This document shows, one piece after another, positions 1 to 7,304 of a stretch of 33,044 nucleotides of DNA (its first letter is position 1; every line of letters starts with the position of its first letter). A model generated the notes under the pieces. That model saw nothing but the letters and a program-made list of their open reading frames with translations. It was not told the origin of the DNA and searched no databases. Origin of the DNA: Anaerolineales bacterium (GTDB taxonomy: Bacteria > Chloroflexota > Anaerolineae > Anaerolineales > UBA11657); contig JAKUPR010000016.1 of the NCBI GenBank assembly GCA_022450585.1, forward strand, positions 1 through 33,044, written 5' to 3'. A program made the position numbers and the translations under genes.

Positions 1-530
1 AGTCCCTGAGGTGGCACGAAACCTTCAATCACTTTCTCGCTACCGGCATTTATAACTGAATCCCTATCCATGCCAGAGTAATCACCATGAGCGCCCTCGA
101 TAAATGGCTCGAGCAGCAAGGTTGTTTTTGAAATCCTCACCAGTCTATTAATGACCTCTTCCACAATGTCAGATACTGGAATGTGGTCCAAGACAGAGAT
201 TGTGAACGCCAAGTCAAACTCATCGCGTGAAAACCGAGCTAGCTCGGTTTCATCTCCAACAATACCAGTGTAATTAGGATATTCTTCTGCCATATCCATG
301 ACCCACTCATTGAGATCAATGCCAACAGCGCGTGCACTAGGCAATCTATCTAAGAGAAATTGTAAATTCCCCCCCCACGAACATCCGAACTCCAACACGT
401 GTTTTACGGAACTCAACTGGTGTTCATGAATAGCGTTAAAGATAATCTCGGCGTGTTCACACCCACACCAATGGTTACGCCAATATTTCTTAGCTTTCCG
501 CAATTTCAGTTGATTCCGTATTGTCATCAT
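1..530 (-). CDS. SAM-dependent methyltransferase (3' end outside window)
   Basis: The minus strand is open from an ATG at 530 to the left edge, giving 176 codons without a stop, so the gene is cut by the window boundary. The translation has the class I methyltransferase SAM-binding motif I as VLEFGCSWGGNLQFL (about residues 49-63), an acidic residue after strand beta-2 (VGIDLNEW) and a later FDLAFTISVLDHIP segment that fits motif IV and the following helix (methyltransferase 11/25 type). An in-frame TAA lies 18 bases upstream of the ATG, which fixes the start to this codon or the adjacent second ATG; no good Shine-Dalgarno sequence is visible. The motif I glycines are coded by a run of eight G on this strand (C8 at 369-376). 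The substrate cannot be told. Confidence 0.85.
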   Translation of the reverse strand, partial: MMTIRNQLKLRKAKKYWRNHWCGCEHAEIIFNAIHEHQLSSVKHVLEFGCSWGGNLQFLLDRLPSARAVGIDLNEWVMDMAEEYPNYTGIVGDETELARFSRDEFDLAFTISVLDHIPVSDIVEEVINRLVRISKTTLLLEPFIEGAHGDYSGMDRDSVINAGSEKVIEGFVPPQG

Positions 531-579
531 AAAATGATACCAGTAAGATTAGTGAATTCATCTCTAAAATATACACCCA

Positions 580-735
580 ATGAGCAAGACCGCGCAACTC
601 ATCCAACGCTGACCCAGCCTGTCTCCAGCAGATTGGGCTGAGAGTGAATACGGCTGGATACTTCCGAGTGGTGAGCCTATCGCCCTGGCCGAATGGAAGA
701 TGTCACAACCGCTGACCTACTGGATTACGAAATAA
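580..735 (+). pseudogene. Possible broken short ORF with internal TGA
   Basis: An ATG at 580 opens a 10-codon frame that stops at TGA (610-612). The same frame then continues for 40 more codons to TAA (733-735), and that part reads like protein (PSLSPADWAESEYGWILPSG and onward, with four Trp). There is no convincing Shine-Dalgarno site and I do not recognise a family. It may be a decayed gene remnant between the methyltransferase and the terminator at 761. I looked for a SECIS-type hairpin after this TGA and saw none with a small apical loop. Confidence 0.2.
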
Positions 736-760
736 TGAGGTAATTCAGATGATAAAAACG

Positions 761-791
761 AAAAATCCCCGAATTAGAGGCGGGGATTTTT
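761..791. terminator. Bidirectional intrinsic terminator-like hairpin
   Basis: An 11-bp perfect inverted repeat, AAAAATCCCCG and CGGGGATTTTT, flanks a 9-base loop. The GC core followed by a T run on either strand makes it a rho-independent terminator candidate in both directions. It lies downstream of the hydrolase gene that ends at 1018 on the minus strand and upstream of the methyltransferase start at 530. Confidence 0.75.
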
Positions 792-880
792 CTACAAGAT
801 TCTCTGGCTCAGAGAACTCAACAATTGTATCACAGGATGAACGAGACACACCGTTTGGCGCAGAGAAAATCGTGGTGCTT

Positions 881-911
881 AAAAAGCAACCACCCGGCGG
901 CGACCGGGCGG
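881..911 (-). terminator. Intrinsic terminator of the SAH hydrolase-like gene
   Basis: Read on the minus strand, CCGCCCGG pairs with CCGGGTGG (8 bp with one G-T pair, loop of 6 bases) and is followed by TTGCTTTTT. This is a typical GC stem with a U tract about 107 bases past the stop codon at 1018. Together with the hairpin at 761-791 it gives two tandem terminators. The remaining sequence between 530 and 1018 holds only the broken ORF described above. Confidence 0.7.
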
Positions 912-1017
912 AAGTTACATCTTAACATCTTGGTGGATGTCTAACGAATATTCTAACACGAAGTTTGCAGAAAGGGCAGCAATTGGATGGCGTACAAAAA
1001 CAGCAGCTAGACCGACA

Positions 1018-2202
1018 TCAATAATCAAAGATTGAATTCAGCATTAATGTTGCAACTCTTTGGTTGATTTCGTGTGGTACGGGTTGCGCACCCTTGCCGA
1101 GTTCTACATGGTCCTGTGCAATACGTTTGATGGCAAGAGCCTGAAGCGCCAGGCCCATGTCCATATTCTCAGCTGGATTACCTTTACCTCCAGCAAGATT
1201 GATCATCTCCCCTTCTGCAAGCAAGAATATTTCATTGCCATTTGGTAAAACAAACTTATCGATACCATCAACAAGACGTTCCTCAGCTTTTGCAATATTC
1301 TTTAGTCCTGAAAGGTCAAATTCGGTTGAAAAGTGTCCAGCATTCGCCAGAACAGCTCCATTGGACATCTTCATCATGTGTTTCGCCGTCAAAACTCCGG
1401 ATTGACCAGTAGCAGTGATGAAGGCCTCACCCCATGTCAAGGTGTCTTCAAGGTCTTTTACTTCTATTCCAAGCATCCCAGCTTCTAGAGCTCTCACTGG
1501 ATCAATTTCTACCACCGTCACCCTGCCACCAAAATGTTTCAGTGACTTAGCAATACCTCTACCACAATGTCCATAGCCCACTACAACAAATCGCTTGCCG
1601 GGAACCATAAGGTTTGTGACGCGCAAGAAACCTTCGACCGTTGTCTGTCCCACACCGTGCTCATTCTCTACAATTCGCTTGAGTGGGCTATCATTTATAA
1701 CAATCACCGGAAAAGATACTCGACCGCGCAACTCGCTACGAAGACGATGAGCCCCCGAGGTAGTTTCTTCTGTTCCACCTATCACACCATTGGCAGAAAA
1801 TTCCTCGATCAGTGTGGCCGTAAGGTCCGCACCATTGTCCATTAGCAATTGAGGCTGATGGCGCAACACATCTCGAATGTTCTCAAGATGTTCTGTGCGC
1901 TTATCTCGGCTGCATCCGTAAACAGATATCCCAGTGTTTGCTAAAGCTATTGCCACATCGTCCTGCGTGGTACCCGGACTTCCAGTCACTGCCACCTTAG
2001 CCCCACCTGCCTGCAAGACGCGTAACAGGCCTGCTGTCTTCGGCTCAACATGCAGACACATACCGATCGTGAGTCCCTTGAGCGGCTTTTCACGCTCGAA
2101 CTCTTCACAAAGCATGTTAAGGACTCGAAGACGAGGGAAGATCCAGTCCAATTTCCGGACTCCTTGCTCTAGCATCTCACTGGATACAATTTCGAGGTTC
2201 AT
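1018..2202 (-). CDS. Adenosylhomocysteinase-like NAD-dependent hydrolase, divergent
   Basis: This 394-residue protein has the short architecture of thermophilic S-adenosylhomocysteine hydrolases such as the Thermotoga enzyme (about 400 residues), which split SAH into adenosine and homocysteine using bound NAD. Visible landmarks are CLHVEPKTA with His51, STQDD-like GTTQDDVA, DNGADL (122-127), EETTSG (146-150), NDSPLK with Lys175, the Rossmann motif VVVGYGHCGRG near 207-216, ANAGH with His290, and LLAEGEMINLAGG near 328-339. Two residues differ from the usual enzyme: the Asp four residues after the catalytic Lys is Glu179, and the His of the usual GHP motif is Asn342 (GNP). The substrate may therefore be altered, for example another S-ribosylated homocysteine. 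The start is the ATG at 2202, because GGAAGGAG sits 6 bases upstream; an earlier ATG at 2223 has no such site. Confidence 0.85.
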   Translation of the reverse strand: MNLEIVSSEMLEQGVRKLDWIFPRLRVLNMLCEEFEREKPLKGLTIGMCLHVEPKTAGLLRVLQAGGAKVAVTGSPGTTQDDVAIALANTGISVYGCSRDKRTEHLENIRDVLRHQPQLLMDNGADLTATLIEEFSANGVIGGTEETTSGAHRLRSELRGRVSFPVIVINDSPLKRIVENEHGVGQTTVEGFLRVTNLMVPGKRFVVVGYGHCGRGIAKSLKHFGGRVTVVEIDPVRALEAGMLGIEVKDLEDTLTWGEAFITATGQSGVLTAKHMMKMSNGAVLANAGHFSTEFDLSGLKNIAKAEERLVDGIDKFVLPNGNEIFLLAEGEMINLAGGKGNPAENMDMGLALQALAIKRIAQDHVELGKGAQPVPHEINQRVATLMLNSIFDY

Positions 2203-2280
2203 CCGTATCTCCTTCCCCCTCATTCATGAATTGCTCCACAAACTCTTCCACAAAGTAATACGTACAAGCCACCGAAAGCA

Positions 2281-2380
2281 CTTTACTTTACCCCGTAAAA
2301 GAATACGCCGCAACACTGGGAGCGTATCATGAACGCACCCCCACCACAGGCCATGCTTGCTGCCCCACTGTGGGCGTTTT
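2281..2380 (+). repeat. Degenerate copy of the dispersed intergenic repeat (copy A)
   Basis: The stretch starting CTTTACTTTACCCCG, continuing through ATCATGAACGC and ending CCATGCTTGCTG resembles the repeat at 5868-6014 in the same order. It keeps TTGCTG (2357-2362), but the position 18 bases later reads GATTGG instead of TATAGT, so the promoter part appears to have decayed. It lies between the divergent start at 2202 and the stop at 2392. Confidence 0.5.
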
Positions 2381-2391
2381 GATTGGCTGTT

Positions 2392-2808
2392 CTATCGTGC
2401 CAGGGCGATGATAGCACCGCCCCCCAACCCCAAACCCAGCAGTTTTGTCGCAGTCACTGGTTCGCTATATACGATGATTGAGAGTCCGGCAGACACGACC
2501 ATTCCCAACCCGACAAGCGGAAAGATTATGCTGCCTTGTCCTCCTAATCGAAATGCAAGCAAAAGGGAAAAGACACTTATTGCGCCAAAGACGCCTGCCA
2601 GTAATCCAACTCCCATCATCTTGGGTGACAAGGAAAATGAATGTTTCTGAACGAAATGCATGAGTATCATCATAAGAGCAAAAGCAGGAACCGAGGCCAG
2701 CGCAAAACTAGGGCCGTACACTCCGTTTTCTGCACCAATTTTCCGCATGAATTGCTCCAGTCCAATAGTAACAAGAGCTAGAAGGCCAAGCATAAAAGGT
2801 ATGTTCAT
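2392..2808 (-). CDS. Small EamA/DMT-family membrane protein
   Basis: This 138-residue protein is almost entirely hydrophobic, with four to five predicted membrane segments: residues 2-16, a central segment around 38-52, then three in the C-terminal half. It ends with EPVTATKLLGLGLGGGAIIALA, the pattern that closes EamA (DUF6-like) modules of the drug/metabolite transporter superfamily. At half the length of a standard 10-segment transporter it resembles single-module members that work as dimers. The start is the ATG at 2808, with GGAG five bases upstream; the frame extends further upstream without a better site. The transported compound is unknown. The gene stands alone on the minus strand, 189 bases downstream in transcription from nothing obvious but the 56-residue ORF at 2966-3136. 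Confidence 0.65.
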   Translation of the reverse strand: MNIPFMLGLLALVTIGLEQFMRKIGAENGVYGPSFALASVPAFALMMILMHFVQKHSFSLSPKMMGVGLLAGVFGAISVFSLLLAFRLGGQGSIIFPLVGLGMVVSAGLSIIVYSEPVTATKLLGLGLGGGAIIALAR

Positions 2809-2965
2809 GTTATCTCCAATCCTAAACGTGAGTATAAAAATTTGTATAACAAAAAGCCACCAATAAGATTGACGGCATAGTTGCTCTAGCGACATCTAGT
2901 TTAGAGGCGGTTTGGCAAAGCAGTGAGACACCCCTAATCTTGGCGGCATTCTAATGGGCTATATT

Positions 2966-3136
2966 CTATCTATTTTTGCGCTTCCGCAATAACGAAAGTA
3001 ATAACCAACCAGTGAAGATGACCAAAACAAATGCAACAATTGAGGTTGGGAGAAACTCCTGCCGCGCCGAAACTAAGATGACCATAGAAACGATGAATAC
3101 TAAAACAGCGGCGATGAGCTCAAGGAATAACCTCAT
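2966..3136 (-). CDS. Putative 56-residue two-helix membrane protein
   Basis: A short minus-strand ORF begins MRLFLELIAAVLVFIVSMV and contains two hydrophobic stretches (about residues 3-23 and 32-50). They are separated by a polar turn (SARQEFLPTS), and the protein ends with a basic tail, RKRKNR. The helix-turn-helix-basic tail layout with positive charge on one side is what small integral membrane proteins show, and random intergenic DNA seldom gives two clean segments. There is no strong Shine-Dalgarno sequence before the ATG, and I do not recognise a family. It could belong to the same transcript as the EamA-like gene downstream. Confidence 0.45.
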   Translation of the reverse strand: MRLFLELIAAVLVFIVSMVILVSARQEFLPTSIVAFVLVIFTGWLLLSLLRKRKNR

Positions 3137-3140
3137 GATG

Positions 3141-3629
3141 CTAGCAGTATACGTGAGTCAGACGTATCACATGTAGTAGGGATGACACATGCAGTCGATA
3201 ACGAAGTTCGCAGACGTTGCAGCCCGAAGCTAAACATGGAAAACAGGCGTGAAGTTGTAAGACGAATAGGCTTCAGGCCGATTCCGTTAGGCAGGGCCGC
3301 AATCCGGGAGGTGGAGCATGAGCACCCTCATCTACGTTCTGCGGTTATTTGGGGCGTTGTAATGGTCTACTGAACGTGAAAGTCGTGTGTCAACCACCAA
3401 GGAGGTCGAAGAACTTACTCAAGGCACTTGTATCGGCTTTGTAAATTTCAGTGTACTTGCACTTCGTGCAAGAAACTGTAGCAAATTTCTTGTTTTGGAG
3501 ATTTAGGAATCTTGAAAAACCGCCACCGGTAGCAGCAAAGTGGTCGGCTTCAAACTCTTTGTTTTGACATTTTGGACATTGCCAATTATTGTGTTTCATG
3601 TCATCCCTACCACTATTAGTATACGCTAG
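3141..3629. repeat. Inward-facing inverted repeat flanking the zinc-ribbon gene
   Basis: The left arm (3141-3191) contains CTAGCAGTATAC and, 20 bases later, GTAGTAGGGATGACACATG. The right arm (3597-3629), read on the minus strand, contains CTAGCGTATACT and then GTGGTAGGGATGACATG. Both arms point into the 400-bp segment that holds the 69-residue zinc-ribbon gene, and the right arm forms that gene's leader. This may be the terminal repeat of a small mobile unit or a duplicated promoter/leader. From 3192 to 3389 I see no convincing gene; a 14-codon ATG frame at 3319 has GGAGG in front of it. Confidence 0.35.
3390..3599 (-). CDS. Zinc-ribbon nucleic-acid-binding protein (COG3478-like)
   Basis: The 69-residue product starts MKHNNWQCPKCQNKEFEAD and has a second knuckle SCTKCKYTEIY, so four Cys in two CxxC pairs form a zinc ribbon. 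The intervening AATGGGFSRFLNLQNKKF segment matches my memory of the COG3478 / zinc-ribbon 13 family, predicted nucleic-acid-binding proteins of about 70 residues found widely in bacteria. No enzyme activity is known to me for the family. The ATG at 3599 is in the leader GTAGGGATGAC; an AGGG lies close upstream, so the site is weak but usable. A -10-like TATACT lies about 20 bases upstream of the start. Confidence 0.75.
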   Translation of the reverse strand: MKHNNWQCPKCQNKEFEADHFAATGGGFSRFLNLQNKKFATVSCTKCKYTEIYKADTSALSKFFDLLGG

Positions 3630-3950
3630 TTAGAAGTTAAGAGGTATCACCAGAGACCGATCGTTGTTATAAGTACAAGCTCCGTAGTTTCGCAGATTGG
3701 TGAAGTAACGAAGTATAATTGCGTATACTAAATCCGGATTCGGAGCGATTTACGCCGTCAACTTTCGTGCATTAATTATGCTACTGTACCCAAATTGCGC
3801 CCCGCATATTACTGTCACTCTGTCAGAATAACAATGGCATTCGCTTACTCTTTATAGGAACTTAAAAGTGGCCATGAACTTTCTGGCTGGAGAACATAGT
3901 ATGGCTTCTATGGATAAAATTATCATCTGCATTGCAAAAAGGTAGGGATT
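3600..3950. other. Intergenic region upstream of the ABC exporter
   Basis: No gene is seen in these 351 bases. A perfect -10 hexamer, TATAAT, occurs on the plus strand at 3714-3719 and a TATACT at 3725-3730, but no good -35 box lies 16-18 bases upstream of either. If used, they would give a leader of about 220 bases for the exporter. The first 30 bases carry the right arm of the inverted repeat and the leader of the zinc-ribbon gene. Confidence 0.4.
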
Positions 3951-5720
3951 TTGACATTAATTAAGAAGGTTTACAGGATCATTAAAGGGCACCGACTTTT
4001 GATGGCAGGTTCAGTCATCTGTGGACTTCTGTTCGCAGGCACTAATCTCATTCCGCCCTTACTCATTCGCCAGCTGATTCAATGGATAACCGAAGCTAGC
4101 GCAGACTCGTCCGACCTCATCCGCGTGACGTTCGCTCTTCTAGGACTCTATTTGATAAGGGGTGCAACGCGATACGGGTATGGATATTTCTCACATGTCA
4201 CTGCATACCGAGTGATGCATAATCTTATGGTCCGTGTCTACAGACATATGCAGCGCCAACCTCACCGTTTCTTCAACTATAAGCAAACCGGCAGCCTTAT
4301 CTCTGCGTCTATCAATGACATCGAATCCGTAGAGGACTTTATTGCGCACGGTATCCCGGAGACCATACTGGCCACCATCCTTCCGTTTTCGATGATTGTA
4401 GTACTATTTGTACTCAACCCACAACTTGCTCTGATAGTACTCGTGCCAATTCCATTGGCGTCTTGGCTTGTATATCGCTATTTATCACGGGCTCGCCGAA
4501 TGTGGCGTGTTATTCGTGAGAACTTGGCCAATCTCGTAGCCCTAGTTCAAGATAACCTTTCAGGTATTGCAGTGATAAAAGCATTCTCACAGGAGAATCG
4601 CCGGGCAGAACTCGTCGAAGAAAAAAGCATGGGCTTCCGGGACGGGATGTTACGGGTGAGCCTAGTCGGGCAGCTACCCATGGGAATCATTGAGTTAGCA
4701 GGCGGATTAGGTATTGTCCTCGTTATATGGATGGGCGGTAGTATGGCACTTATCGGACATACTACTGTCGCCGATCTGTTTGTTTTCATTGTATATATGG
4801 GTCATATCTACCAGCCCTTTCTAACACTTGCATCAATCAATGACGTCCTACAGAAAGCCGCTGCAAGCGTCGATCGTGTGTTCGCGCTGCTGGCTGAGAA
4901 ACCAGATATAGTTGATCCTCCTGGGGCACTAGTACCCCACAATGTAGACTTCAGCATCGCCTTTGATAAAGTCACGTTCGGATATGAACCGGATGCCACT
5001 ATTCTGCACGAAGTCACGTTCGATGTGTCGCCCGGTGAAATAGTCGCACTTGTTGGCCCAACAGGGGCAGGCAAGACTACTATCTCAGCCTTGATTCCCC
5101 GTTTCTGGGATGTCCAATCTGGAACCGTTACGGTCGCCAACCATGATGTCCGGACCTTGCAGCTAGAATTCCTACGTAGAAACGTTGCATCCGTCCTTCA
5201 GGATGTGTTTCTGTTCCATGGTACCGTGCTCGAAAACGTCCTGTTCGGCAGGCCGGAAGCTAGCAACCACGAAGTCATCGACGCAGTTAAGGCAGCAAAC
5301 GCCGAGGAATTTATAATCAATCTACCCGATGGTTTTGAAACAGTCGTCGGAGAACGGGGAGTACGCTTGTCTGGAGGCCAGAAGCAGCGTCTATCCATCG
5401 CACGAGCGCTCCTTAAGGATGCGCCTATCCTTATCCTGGACGAGGCAACCTCCTCGGTCGACGCAGAAACTGAATCACTTATTCAGGAGGCCATAACTCG
5501 ACTAGCTAGTAACCGCACCTCCGTAATTATTGCCCACCGCCTCTCCACCATCCGTAGCGCGGATAAGATTATCGTGCTCGACGATGGACGTATCGTCGAG
5601 TCAGGTACAAACCACGCACTGATGGCAGCGAATGGCCTTTATGCCCGTATGGTGCAAAGCCAGGATCTCAATCGTGACTGGCGTATTCACCGTGACGTGG
5701 ATGAAATTGTGACGTATTGA
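3951..5720 (+). CDS. ABC-type multidrug/lipid exporter (fused membrane and ATPase domains)
   Basis: This 589-residue half-transporter pumps a substrate outward using ATP and would act as a homodimer in the cytoplasmic membrane (MsbA/LmrA/BmrA class). Residues about 15-310 form the six-helix membrane domain. The nucleotide-binding domain follows from about 340: Walker A GPTGAGKTT, Q-loop SVLQDVF, signature LSGGQKQR, Walker B ILILDEATSSVD, and the switch His in IIAHRLS. All catalytic residues are intact. The start is probably the TTG at 3951 with GGTAGGG just upstream; an in-frame TAA upstream rules out long extensions. No partner half-transporter is adjacent and the substrate is unknown. Confidence 0.9.
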   Translation: MTLIKKVYRIIKGHRLLMAGSVICGLLFAGTNLIPPLLIRQLIQWITEASADSSDLIRVTFALLGLYLIRGATRYGYGYFSHVTAYRVMHNLMVRVYRHMQRQPHRFFNYKQTGSLISASINDIESVEDFIAHGIPETILATILPFSMIVVLFVLNPQLALIVLVPIPLASWLVYRYLSRARRMWRVIRENLANLVALVQDNLSGIAVIKAFSQENRRAELVEEKSMGFRDGMLRVSLVGQLPMGIIELAGGLGIVLVIWMGGSMALIGHTTVADLFVFIVYMGHIYQPFLTLASINDVLQKAAASVDRVFALLAEKPDIVDPPGALVPHNVDFSIAFDKVTFGYEPDATILHEVTFDVSPGEIVALVGPTGAGKTTISALIPRFWDVQSGTVTVANHDVRTLQLEFLRRNVASVLQDVFLFHGTVLENVLFGRPEASNHEVIDAVKAANAEEFIINLPDGFETVVGERGVRLSGGQKQRLSIARALLKDAPILILDEATSSVDAETESLIQEAITRLASNRTSVIIAHRLSTIRSADKIIVLDDGRIVESGTNHALMAANGLYARMVQSQDLNRDWRIHRDVDEIVTY

Positions 5721-5867
5721 TTTTCACCGATAAGAGTGAAACTACTGATTGGCACGTAGTAAGCCTGGTCTATTTTGCCTCGAATGAGTATCCTCAGTCA
5801 ACATACTACGTATAGCGCGCACTTTATTTGAGAAAACTCATCTACCCCCAACGATATACCGCAAACG

Positions 5868-6014
5868 CTTTACTTGACCCCGCAGGGCCGCACGCCGCAG
5901 GACTGGAAGTGCATCATGAACGCGCTTCCGAACACAAGCGAACTATTCGCGAAGAACAGCTAGAACACGCCATGCTTGCCGACCCGCTGAGGACAGGTGT
6001 ATAGTGTAGGTATG
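5868..6014 (+). repeat. Dispersed intergenic repeat, fullest copy (copy B)
   Basis: This intergenic unit runs from GCTTTACTTGACCCCG through GCATCATGAACGCGCTTCC and AACTATTCGCGAAGAACAG to CCATGCTTGCCGACCCGCTG, and ends in the promoter-like element. Recognisable partial copies occur at 2281-2380, 8908-8966 and 10503-10857. The unit contains a 15-codon frame at 5917 (MNALPNTSELFAKNS); the 8921 copy has a similar one starting MSALPYINKVFTKN, which may mean that the repeat descends from a gene start. The rest of the 5721-6130 gap holds no gene I can support. Confidence 0.55.
5976..6005 (+). promoter_or_regulatory. Promoter-like element TTGCCG-N18-TATAGT
   Basis: TTGCCG (5976-5981) and TATAGT (6000-6005) are 18 bases apart, as in four other intergenic positions. 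The start site expected about 7 bases later coincides with an ATG at 6012, which opens a 16-codon frame (MTAFTREEVIQVVFSG) before TGA. The next real gene, the transporter at 6131, is about 125 bases downstream. Confidence 0.55.
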
Positions 6015-6130
6015 ACTGCTTTCACACGTGAGGAAGTAATACAAGTTGTTTTTAGCGGCTGAAAATGCGAGAACGCTTATCTGTCCGTAATCGCCGCCCA
6101 GTTACATCACCCCCAACGGAAATCCCCTGA

Positions 6131-7021
6131 ATGAACGTACGGAATGAACGCTTCACCCTTCAAGCGGGTAGTTTAGCCGCCCTCGCCGCCATCCTCTGGG
6201 GGGGCACAACGGTTGCCATCAAGATGGCACTTCCCGGAATACCTCCGCTCGCCCTTGCAGGCATCCGTTTCTTCTTGGGTGGAATCACCGTCTGGATCTG
6301 GGCCCGAGTCATCGGGATTTCCCTCAAAATGGAACCCGGGGAAAAGAAACCACTGCTCTGGCTGGCCCTCCTGTTTCTGTTGCAAATCTACCTGCTCTAT
6401 AGCGGCACCCATTATTCCTTGGCCAGCCGTGCCACCGTTCTCATTTCTTCTTACCCCTTCTTCACCGCAATTTTTGCCCATTATTTTATTGCTGGCGATC
6501 GGCTCACACGCCTGAAATTCCTGGGCATGGCCCTCTCATTCACAGGTGTTGCCCTGGTATTTTCTGAAAGCCTGACCCTGGACGCGCAGCCCTACCTCCT
6601 GGGTGATGGGATGGTCCTGGGCAGCGCCGTGCTCATCGGGATCCGCCTGATTTACCTGAAACGTGTCACCCAGGACACACACCCCGCCCGAGCCGTGATA
6701 TGGCAGTTTGGATTAAGCCTGCCGGTTTTCTGTGTACTCAGCCTGATCTTCGAAGGCGATTTCCGCTTCGCCCTTGATGGACCCATCCTTGGGGCTGTGC
6801 TATATCAGGGCGTGGTCATTGGTGGATTCTGTTTCATAGTCCTCTACAGCTTGATAAGACGCTACCAGGCTAGCAGAATCACCGTCTTTGCCTTCATCAC
6901 CCCCGTTTTCGGTGTTTTGCTCAGCAAATATCTGCTGGGCGAAGGACTCTCGGCCGCACTTTTGGGGAGCATGGTCCTTGTGGCCGTTGGCATTGGCATT
7001 GTGAACTACGATTCCAATTAA
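6131..7021 (+). CDS. EamA-family drug/metabolite transporter
   Basis: This 296-residue membrane protein has ten hydrophobic segments arranged as two EamA modules. The first begins LAALAAILWGGTTVAIKMAL (the usual opening of the family) and ends near LSFTGVALVFSES; the second begins near YLLGDGMVLGSAVLIG and ends with LLGSMVLVAVGIGIVNY. Such proteins export or import small metabolites, amino acids or nucleosides; the substrate cannot be inferred. The ATG at 6131 has only a weak GGAAAT upstream. The gene is clearly richer in G+C than its neighbours: 38 of 60 bases in 6181-6240, with many GCC, CTG, ATC and ACC codons, against about half in the mgs genes. This suggests acquisition from another genome. 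Confidence 0.88.
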   Translation: MNVRNERFTLQAGSLAALAAILWGGTTVAIKMALPGIPPLALAGIRFFLGGITVWIWARVIGISLKMEPGEKKPLLWLALLFLLQIYLLYSGTHYSLASRATVLISSYPFFTAIFAHYFIAGDRLTRLKFLGMALSFTGVALVFSESLTLDAQPYLLGDGMVLGSAVLIGIRLIYLKRVTQDTHPARAVIWQFGLSLPVFCVLSLIFEGDFRFALDGPILGAVLYQGVVIGGFCFIVLYSLIRRYQASRITVFAFITPVFGVLLSKYLLGEGLSAALLGSMVLVAVGIGIVNYDSN

Positions 7022-7173
7022 CCCATCATCAACAGTCCAATCTGGGGCATACCAACCTATGCGAGCCCGACCTAGAGGGGCCAAATACAACGTCGGCACA
7101 ATATACCCAAAGGCTGCTGGTAGAAAGCAAAGCGGGCGCTGGCGGGGTGTTTTTTTGTGCCAGCAGGCGATGA

Positions 7174-7203
7174 TTGCCGACCAGCTGGGTGCGGGTGTAT
7201 AGT
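7174..7203 (+). promoter_or_regulatory. Promoter-like element TTGCCG-N18-TATAGT
   Basis: TTGCCG (7174-7179) is separated by exactly 18 bases from TATAGT (7198-7203), matching the other copies including the GGTG just before TATAGT. It lies about 100 bases upstream of the GTG start of the dehydrogenase at 7305. Upstream, at 7112-7166, CTGCTGG and CGCTGGC are two alternative partners for the later GCCAGCAG, so a small hairpin may precede it. Confidence 0.55.
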
Positions 7204-7304
7204 GGGGGTATGGATGTGTTTAACGGATAGCTATCAGTCTGCTAGAATTACCCTACTCAGGGTACTGGCTCCTCACTCATTACATATTTGGAGGTGATGC
7301 AAAA

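Noticed and set aside
612-660. A SECIS-like hairpin after the TGA at 610-612
   Set aside because: The only pairing seen (CAGCC with GGCTG) has a loop of about 16 bases and no Cys/Sec redox context, so it does not fit a bacterial SECIS.
1934-2332. A 132-codon frame antisense to the SAH hydrolase-like gene
   Set aside because: It overlaps the conserved N-terminal half of that enzyme and resembles no family; it is a shadow frame.
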